Shown one piece after another: positions 7,577 through 12,954 of a DNA stretch of 15,945 nt; positions within the stretch are counted from its first letter, which is position 1, and every line of letters begins with the position of its first letter. Under the pieces are notes generated by a model. The model saw only the letters and a list, made by a program, of their open reading frames with translations, had not been told where the DNA came from and searched no databases. The position numbers were made by a program, and so were the translations under genes. Origin of the DNA: an uncultured Eubacteriales bacterium. Its GTDB lineage: Bacteria > Bacillota > Clostridia > Oscillospirales > Acutalibacteraceae. Location: contig ONYV01000010.1 in NCBI GenBank assembly GCA_900322105.1, positions 1 through 15,945 on the forward strand. Direction: 5' to 3'.

Positions 7577-7822
7577 TCACACATCAAGGTAGCTTTTCAG
7601 CAGCACCTCCAGCAAATCATCTCTGTCGATCTTGCGAATCAAGCTTCTCGCATTATTATGAGTGGTGATATAAGTCGGATCTTCGGAAAGAATATATCCC
7701 ACGATCTGATTGATTGGATGATAGCCTTTTTCTTCAAGGGCTTTGTAAACGGTTGTCAGGATCGTTCGCACACTTTCGTCACGATTATCTGAAATAGAAA
7801 AAATCATAGTCTTATCACGCAT
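7577..7822 (-). CDS. ireB: IreB family regulatory phosphoprotein (UPF0297)
   Basis: The 81-residue protein shows the UPF0297/IreB pattern nearly end to end: an N-terminal TMIFSISD segment, VRTILTTVYKALEEKGYHPINQIVGYILSEDPTYIT in the middle, and HNNARSLIRKIDRDDLLEVLLKSYL at the end. In Enterococcus, IreB is a phosphorylation target of the PASTA kinase IreK and modulates cephalosporin resistance; the family is otherwise small, cytosolic and widespread in Firmicutes. The Thr/Ser-rich N-terminus is where phosphorylation occurs in the studied homologue. GAGGTGG (7828-7834) lies 5 bases before the ATG. It is the first gene of a probable two-gene unit with its own promoter at 7843-7871. Confidence 0.93.
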   Translation of the reverse strand: MRDKTMIFSISDNRDESVRTILTTVYKALEEKGYHPINQIVGYILSEDPTYITTHNNARSLIRKIDRDDLLEVLLKSYLDV

Positions 7823-7842
7823 TTATACCACCTCGTTTATTT

Positions 7843-7871
7843 ATCTTACCATATTTTCAGGCAAAACACAA
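7843..7871 (-). promoter_or_regulatory. Promoter of the ireB unit
   Basis: On the minus strand TTGTGT (7871-7866) is 17 bases from TAAGAT (7848-7843), and the -10 is preceded by TGG, an extended -10 arrangement. The start point would be near 7836, so the mRNA leader is only about 14 bases long and begins just before the ribosome binding site. Confidence 0.6.
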
Positions 7872-7920
7872 TAGATTTCAGATATTTTTTATATTTTTCC
7901 TGCGCATACAAAAATCAGCT

Positions 7921-7953
7921 GAAAAAGACTCGCTCCGTTTCAGAGCAAGTCTT
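7921..7953 (-). terminator. Intrinsic terminator after pheT
   Basis: Reading the minus strand, AAGACTTGCTC (7953-7943) pairs with GAGCGAGTCTT (7935-7925), 11 bp with one T-G wobble and a 7-base loop, followed by TTTTT (7926-7922). It begins 12 bases after the pheT stop and separates pheST from the ireB promoter. Confidence 0.88.
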
Positions 7954-7965
7954 CTTCTTCATACA

Positions 7966-10338
7966 TCAGTTATTCTTGATGACGACATTCTTTTCGGACA
8001 GACGGGCAGTGATCTTGTCAATGATCGTCTGTACCTCCGCTGAGGACAAGGTACGCTCAGAGGAGGCAAACACAAACCGTACCGTGATGCGGTGGATGGT
8101 GTCTGTATCGTAGGTATCGACAACGCCGACAGATTTCAGCAGCTCATGCTGATCCTTTTCCCAGCACTCTTTGAGTTCGCTGTAGAAAGTATTCTCGGGA
8201 ATATCCATGCTCAGGTCATACTCGATGGTCGGATATTTGGACGGCTCATCATACACAATGCCCTGATCCTGACTTTCCGCAAAGGCTTCCACGTCGATCT
8301 CTGCAAAGACGATATTCGCCTTTTTGTCGATGTTCTTGCTGACAACAGGATGCACGATACCGATATAACCAAGTTCCTTATCTCCCATGAATATTTTATA
8401 ATAGTTCACAGGATGCTCATAGGAATGCGCAGGTTCCGCCGCTGTGAACGTCAGTTCGGTATGCTTGATATCATCCGCCAACACGGTGAGGATGTCACGC
8501 AGACGGAAATAGATGTCACGCATATCTTCCTGCTTGCTGTACAGCGTGATCGCTAATTTTTTATGCTCGATGCAAAGGTTGTTTTCATCCAGCCCCGAAA
8601 CCACTCTGCCGATCTCGAAAATGCCGAACGCAGGCGCATAGGAAACGTTGCTTTTGACCTGACAAAGCTGCGTAGGGATCATGGACTTGCGCAGAGTCTC
8701 TATGTTCGGGTTGGTCGCATTTGCCAAGCGGACGTTCGGCTCTACTTCAATGCCCAGCGCTTTCAGTTCATCATTATATGCCCATACGTAAGAATGTACC
8801 TCGTGAAGGGCAAACTTCTTGACCAGCATATCCTTGATACGCTCTTCTGCCGTTTTGACAGGCGACATCCTGACAGGATAGAGCGGCGAACGTGTCGTGT
8901 TGATCTCGAAATTATCATAGCCGTAAATACGTGTGATCTCCTCGATGATATCTGCTTTCATGGTAACGTCCTTTGTGATTCTCCATGACGGCACCCTAAC
9001 CGTGAAGTTCTCGCCCTCCAACGCAACATCAAAGCCAAGACTTGTCAGCGTATGATAGATCGTCTGCGGATCAATACGGATGCCTGTGTATCTGTCAACA
9101 AACTTCATGTCGAAATGCAGCGTGACAGGCGGGAACTTGACGGCATATTCGTCCGTCAGCGCAGAAACGACCTTCACACCGCCGTCATACTTTGTCAGCA
9201 GATAGAGAAAACGTGCGATCGCAGGTACGGTCATTTCAGGATCAAGGCTCTTTTCGTACCGCATGGAAGCGTCTGTACGGTGACTGAGGCGAACGGTGGA
9301 CTTTCTGACGGATGCCGCATCAAAGTTTGCGGATTCGAGCGTCAGCGTCGTAGTATCTTCTACGATCTCGGAGTCCAGACCGCCCATAATGCCTGCGATG
9401 GCAACAGGCGTATTCTCGTTGCAGATCATCAGGGTATTTTCATCAATATTTCTGTCTACACCGTCTAAGGTACGGAAAGTAAAGGGCGTATCAAAACGCT
9501 TGATGCGGATCTTCTCAACCTTACGTGCATCAAATGCGTGCATAGGCTGACCCATTTCCAGCATGAGATAATTTGTCAGGTCTGCAAGGAAGTTGATGGC
9601 ACGCATTCCGCAGTAGTACAGACGGATGCGGATATTGACAGGGCTTACGCTGCGGCTGATGTTCTCCACTTTGATGGTGCTGTAACGCTTGCAGAGGGTG
9701 TCTTCGATCTTCATATCAACTTTCGGCAGTTCATCAAAAACGGTCAGGTCAGCCATTTCCATCGGTTTCAGCTCTCTGCCTGCAAGGGCTGCAAATTCTC
9801 TTGCAATGCCATAGTGTCCCCAAAGGTCGGGACGGTTTGTCAGGGATTTGTTGTCTACTTCAAAAATGATATCGTCCACCGCATAAGCCTGTTTGAGGTC
9901 AGTACCGAGCGGAATATCGTCTGTGATCTCCATAATGCCCGAATTATCGTCACTCAGTCCGATCTCACTTTCGCCGCAGCACATACCGTAAGAGATCTCT
10001 CCTGCCAGTTTCCTCGGCGCTATGGTGATCTCTCCGATCTTAGCGCCGACAGGTGCGAACGCCGTTTTCATGCCGACACGTACATTTTTTGCGCCGCATA
10101 CAACGTCCGTCAGCTCTCCTGAGCCTGTGTCAACTTTCAGAAGATGCAGCTTTTCCGATTTCGGATGCGCTTCTACCGACTTGATCTCGGCAATAATGAT
10201 CCCTGAAATGTCACTGCCCTTGAAAAATATCTCGTTTTCCACCTCTGCGGTAGAAAGTGAAAATCTATGGATAAGATCGAGCTTGTCAAGACCGCTCAGG
10301 TCAACGAAATCTTCGATCCAGTTCATTGATAACAGCAT
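7966..10338 (-). CDS. pheT: Phenylalanine--tRNA ligase beta subunit
   Basis: The 790-residue protein forms the alpha2-beta2 phenylalanyl-tRNA synthetase with PheS and charges tRNA-Phe in the cytosol. The start MLLSMNWIEDFVDL is the standard PheT N-terminus. Residues about 45-155 are the OB-fold tRNA-binding domain (IAEIKSVEAHPKSEKLHLLKVD, VVCGAKNV, SYGMCCGESEIGL), followed by VDNKSLTNRPDLWGHYGIAREFA. The B3/B4 editing region (about 200-390) and B5 region (about 400-470) come next, then the inactive synthetase-like core. The C-terminal 95 residues are the FDX-ACB anticodon-binding domain (SKYPTIEYDLSMDI, SVGVVDTYD, ERTLSSAEV). Length is close to the bacterial norm of about 795-805. A GGGAGG site lies 9 bases before the ATG, and the gap from pheS is 15 bases, so the pair is an operon. 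Confidence 0.97.
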   Translation of the reverse strand: MLLSMNWIEDFVDLSGLDKLDLIHRFSLSTAEVENEIFFKGSDISGIIIAEIKSVEAHPKSEKLHLLKVDTGSGELTDVVCGAKNVRVGMKTAFAPVGAKIGEITIAPRKLAGEISYGMCCGESEIGLSDDNSGIMEITDDIPLGTDLKQAYAVDDIIFEVDNKSLTNRPDLWGHYGIAREFAALAGRELKPMEMADLTVFDELPKVDMKIEDTLCKRYSTIKVENISRSVSPVNIRIRLYYCGMRAINFLADLTNYLMLEMGQPMHAFDARKVEKIRIKRFDTPFTFRTLDGVDRNIDENTLMICNENTPVAIAGIMGGLDSEIVEDTTTLTLESANFDAASVRKSTVRLSHRTDASMRYEKSLDPEMTVPAIARFLYLLTKYDGGVKVVSALTDEYAVKFPPVTLHFDMKFVDRYTGIRIDPQTIYHTLTSLGFDVALEGENFTVRVPSWRITKDVTMKADIIEEITRIYGYDNFEINTTRSPLYPVRMSPVKTAEERIKDMLVKKFALHEVHSYVWAYNDELKALGIEVEPNVRLANATNPNIETLRKSMIPTQLCQVKSNVSYAPAFGIFEIGRVVSGLDENNLCIEHKKLAITLYSKQEDMRDIYFRLRDILTVLADDIKHTELTFTAAEPAHSYEHPVNYYKIFMGDKELGYIGIVHPVVSKNIDKKANIVFAEIDVEAFAESQDQGIVYDEPSKYPTIEYDLSMDIPENTFYSELKECWEKDQHELLKSVGVVDTYDTDTIHRITVRFVFASSERTLSSAEVQTIIDKITARLSEKNVVIKNN

Positions 10339-10353
10339 ACTGCAAAACCTCCC

Positions 10354-11406
10354 TTATTCATCATCCGTGAACTGTGACAGCGCTTTCAGACTGCCGCTGT
10401 TCAGATCTCTGATATCCTTGATGCCGTATTTCATCATGGCAAGACGTGTCAGACCCAGACCAAATGCAAAGCCTGTGTATTCATCGGGGTCAATGCCGCC
10501 TTCTCTGAGAACGTTCGGATGGATCATACCGCAGGGGCAAAGCTCCAGCCAGCCGCTGTGCTTGCAGGAAGGACAGCCTTCGCCGCCGCAGATCAGACAG
10601 CTGATGTCCAGTTCAAAGCCCGGCTCGACGAACGGGAAAAAGCCCGGACGCAGACGTACCTTGATATCCTTGCGGAATACCTCTGAGAGCATCGTTTTCA
10701 TAAAGTAGATCAGGTTGGAGATGGAAATGTCCTTATCCACCATCACGCCTTCCATCTGGAAGAAGGTGTTTTCGTGGCAGGCATCCGTTGCTTCGTTGCG
10801 GAAACACCGTCCCGGGAAGATCGCGCGGATGGGCGTGCCGTTTTTCACAAGACCCGGACCGTATTTACGCAGGATCGCATTCTGCGCTGCGGAAGTCTGC
10901 GATTTCAAAAGCTGTCCGTTTTCCAGATAGTAGGTGTCCTGCATATCTCTTGCAGGGTGATGCTTCGGGATGTTCAGCGATTCAAAACATTCGTAATCGG
11001 TCACGACTTCGGAATAATCCTCTACCGTAAAGCCCATCGTTTTGAAGATCGTTTCACACTGACGTTGCACCAGTGTGATCGGATGATAGGAACCGCAGGC
11101 ACATTTTGACGGCGTTGAGATATCAAAACGGGGCATTGCTTTGATCTCTGCTTCGACCTGCGCTTTTTTCAGCTCTTCGGTTTTTTCCTCGATCATCTGC
11201 GCCGCTGCTTCCTTGAGCTTATTGACCTCTGCGCCAAATTCCTTTCTCGCCTCTGCTGCCATGTCCTTCATACCTTTGAGCATAGACGTGATGCTTCCCT
11301 TTTTTCCCAGAAAGCTGACTCTCAGCGAATCCAGACCCACAAGGTCTTTGACTTCCGACAGCTTCGCTTCTAATTCAGCTTCCAATCCTTTCAATCGCTC
11401 GTCCAT
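10354..11406 (-). CDS. pheS: Phenylalanine--tRNA ligase alpha subunit
   Basis: The 350-residue class II synthetase subunit holds the Phe/ATP active site. Residues 1-85 form the N-terminal coiled-coil that binds tRNA (repeated E/K/A heptads). Motif 2 is at about 195-223 (FPGRCFRNEATDACHENTFFQMEG) and motif 3 at 312-322 (GFAFGLGLTRL), with the specificity residue of GFAFG intact. Between EPGFELDIS and GMIHPNVL there is a Cys-pair insertion (C270, C273, C278, C281) followed by C290 and C292. E. coli PheS lacks this; similar Cys-pair insertions occur in some Clostridia and probably bind zinc. The ATG at 11406 is chosen because GGAGG lies 5 bases before it; an in-frame ATG four codons upstream overlaps that site. 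Confidence 0.97.
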   Translation of the reverse strand: MDERLKGLEAELEAKLSEVKDLVGLDSLRVSFLGKKGSITSMLKGMKDMAAEARKEFGAEVNKLKEAAAQMIEEKTEELKKAQVEAEIKAMPRFDISTPSKCACGSYHPITLVQRQCETIFKTMGFTVEDYSEVVTDYECFESLNIPKHHPARDMQDTYYLENGQLLKSQTSAAQNAILRKYGPGLVKNGTPIRAIFPGRCFRNEATDACHENTFFQMEGVMVDKDISISNLIYFMKTMLSEVFRKDIKVRLRPGFFPFVEPGFELDISCLICGGEGCPSCKHSGWLELCPCGMIHPNVLREGGIDPDEYTGFAFGLGLTRLAMMKYGIKDIRDLNSGSLKALSQFTDDE

Positions 11407-11425
11407 AATAACCTCCATTTTCTTT

Positions 11426-11473
11426 ATCGGGAAACCGCTTTCCCGATCTCCTCCCGTATCAAAGACTCGGGAG
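11426..11473 (-). promoter_or_regulatory. Two stem-loops in the pheS leader
   Basis: A perfect 9 bp stem, ATCGGGAAA/TTTCCCGAT with a 4-base loop, occupies 11426-11447 and ends about 9 bases before the pheS ribosome binding site. Upstream, CTCCCG/CGGGAG closes an 11-base loop at 11451-11473. Neither has a long T-run. No T-box signature (UGGNACCGCG-like) is seen in the 148 bases between pheS and the preceding gene. This region could be a translational control leader, a processing site or an mRNA-stabilising structure. I found no convincing promoter of its own, so pheST might be read from further upstream. Confidence 0.45.
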
Positions 11474-11554
11474 TTTCCTCATTCCATATTTTCGCTAACG
11501 CCGCTTATTCTCGCAGCATTATCAGACACATCTGTTTTTATCACTCTTCGTCGA

Positions 11555-12805
11555 TCATTCCGGATCCATCGTCGGCAGGATATACTCTTCGGGACACTCT
11601 TCGAGCATTCCGTCGGTATAGTTATTAGCCCAGATCACATTTTTTCTGATGAGCCGCGCAGGATTGCCGCCGATGGCGCAGTTATTCGGATATCTGCCTT
11701 TGACGACAGACGCTGCGCCGACGATCGAACCGTCGCCGATCTCACAGCGGTTCATGACTACCGCACGCATCCCTACCCAGACGTAATTGCCGATCCTGAT
11801 GACGTTTTTCGGATGATCTACGGGGAAGTTGAGCCGTTCACGGGAAACGGAATCAAAAATAGCGTGACCGTCGCCGCAATAGATCTTGACATCATACGAG
11901 AACAGACACTTTTCTCCGATCTCGACTGTCGTACCTTCGAGCGCAACGATGCCTGAATTTTGCACGATCTTTGTTCCTGCGCCGATGCGTATTTTAGCAT
12001 CTCCTGCAATGACCATCGACACGTTGTCGATAAAGCGGCAGTCAGGACCGATCGTTACTTCTCCTGCGCCTGTGTGACGGGCGGAAATATAACATTTCCC
12101 GCCAAACAGCGCCGTTTCGTCTACGTTGATATGAACGTTGCAGCAAAAATCATTGATGAACACTTTGCAGTTTTTGCAGTGTACTTCATTTCCGTATTCG
12201 TCCGTATATTCTTCCGTACCGGCACGCACCACGATCCTGCCGTGATTGGCAAATACATAGTCCTGAAACTCAATATACCCCAGCTCGGCAAGCACATCAC
12301 AAAGCTCATTGGAACGTGCGAGTTCTGTAAACAGCACATAACCTTCGGCAGCTTTCAGATCATCGTCCCTGATAAAATCCAAAGGATCAAATTCTTTCTC
12401 TTCCAAGCTGCCATCCTCTGCCGCCCCGTCCGCTTTTGCTTCATTCGCCTTCACTTCATCCGCTTTTGCTTCATCCGCCTTCACTTCATCCGCCTTTGCT
12501 TCATCTGCTTTTGCTTCATCCGCCTTCACTTCATCCGCTTTTGCTTCATCCGCCTTTGCTTCATCTGCTTTTGCTTCATCCGCTTTTGCTTCATTCGCTT
12601 TTGCTTCATTCGCTTTTGCTTCATCCGCTTTTGCTTCATCCGCCTCTTCCGTAATGGTATAGAGGTGACTGATCTTCAGCCCGTTTTCTTCGATAAAGGC
12701 GGCGAAGTCAAGGTTGTCGCCGATCACAACGATATCTCTGCCGTTATAATACTTTTTGATGATACCTGTCACGGTGGTAAATACATTCCATTCCCCGATT
12801 TTCAT
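11555..12805 (-). CDS. Hexapeptide-repeat (LbH) acyltransferase with an internal KADEA repeat tract
   Basis: The 416-residue protein has three parts. Residues 1-54 (MKIGEWNVF, then DIVVIGDNLDFAAFIEENG) look like the first half of a small nucleotide-binding-like alpha/beta domain. Residues 55-128 are about 15 copies of a K-A-D/N-E-A/V pentapeptide. Residues 139-200 (YVLFTELARSNELCDVLAELG) look like the rest of that domain. From about 205 to 390 is a left-handed beta-helix: imperfect hexapeptides (VTIGPDCRF, IRIGAGTKI, VEIGEKCLF), a probable catalytic His at 314 in CGDGHAIFD, and the typical VWVGMRAVVM, IGDGSIVGAASVV and IGGNPARLI C-terminal series. It most resembles maltose/galactoside O-acetyltransferase-like sugar acyltransferases, so O-acetylation of a cell-surface glycan is likely; donor and site are unknown. 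AGAGGAA (12811-12817) sets the ATG at 12805. Some frame remains open upstream to 12877 without a good ribosome binding site. Confidence 0.85.
   Translation of the reverse strand: MKIGEWNVFTTVTGIIKKYYNGRDIVVIGDNLDFAAFIEENGLKISHLYTITEEADEAKADEAKANEAKANEAKADEAKADEAKADEAKADEVKADEAKADEAKADEVKADEAKADEVKANEAKADGAAEDGSLEEKEFDPLDFIRDDDLKAAEGYVLFTELARSNELCDVLAELGYIEFQDYVFANHGRIVVRAGTEEYTDEYGNEVHCKNCKVFINDFCCNVHINVDETALFGGKCYISARHTGAGEVTIGPDCRFIDNVSMVIAGDAKIRIGAGTKIVQNSGIVALEGTTVEIGEKCLFSYDVKIYCGDGHAIFDSVSRERLNFPVDHPKNVIRIGNYVWVGMRAVVMNRCEIGDGSIVGAASVVKGRYPNNCAIGGNPARLIRKNVIWANNYTDGMLEECPEEYILPTMDPE
12422..12643 (-). repeat. In-frame 15-base minisatellite coding (K-A-D/N-E-A/V) x about 15
   Basis: Almost uninterrupted 15-base units of the type GCA-AAA-GCG-GAT-GAA run for 222 bases. 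Units differ by a few substitutions (AAG for AAA, GTG for GCA, AAT for GAT, GCA for GCG). A 40-base block at 12484-12523 is identical to 12544-12583, exactly 60 bases (four units) away, a sign of recent multi-unit duplication. All units keep frame, so copy changes would alter protein length by five residues each. The alternating acidic and basic residues with Ala favour a rigid, highly charged alpha-helix. Confidence 0.95.
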
Positions 12806-12884
12806 ATCATTTCCTCTTTGTTCTAAAATTTGGTTTTCCCATGATCGATCCCTGTTATCCCTATCCCCTTTCGTCAAGACGGGT

Positions 12885-12951
12885 CAAGGGACTGCGTCCC
12901 TTGCGGTTTCCAAAGGCAGCGCCTTTGGTGGGGTTTGGGGCAAAGCCCCAA
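12885..12951. repeat. Cluster of three perfect triloop hairpins
   Basis: Three perfect inverted repeats with 3-base loops follow one another: CAAGGGAC/GTCCCTTG with loop TGC (12885-12903), CCAAAGGC/GCCTTTGG with loop AGC (12910-12928), and TTGGGGC/GCCCCAA with loop AAA (12935-12951). The last lies 3 bases after the stop of the large minus-strand gene, and the cluster precedes the acyltransferase gene. No T-run follows, so it is not a standard terminator. Very similar G/C-rich hairpin strings are, from memory, abundant between genes in Ruminococcus and Lachnospiraceae genomes; that points to a dispersed repeat. The rest of 12806-12954 shows no clear promoter. Confidence 0.75.
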
Positions 12952-12954
12952 GAC

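Noticed and set aside
11407..11554. T-box element before pheS
   Set aside because: No sequence resembling the conserved T-box core and no long specifier stem; the gap is also too short for a typical T-box.
12422..12643. Possible CRISPR array from the regular short repeats
   Set aside because: Units are 15 bases, directly abutting with no spacers, and stay in frame inside a gene. It is a coding minisatellite.
12850..12863. Fourteen bases identical to part of the I-SceI homing endonuclease site (CCCTGTTATCCCTA)
   Set aside because: The remaining four bases of the 18-base site differ, there is no intron or endonuclease gene here, and a bacterial chromosome has no reason to carry it. Treated as coincidence.
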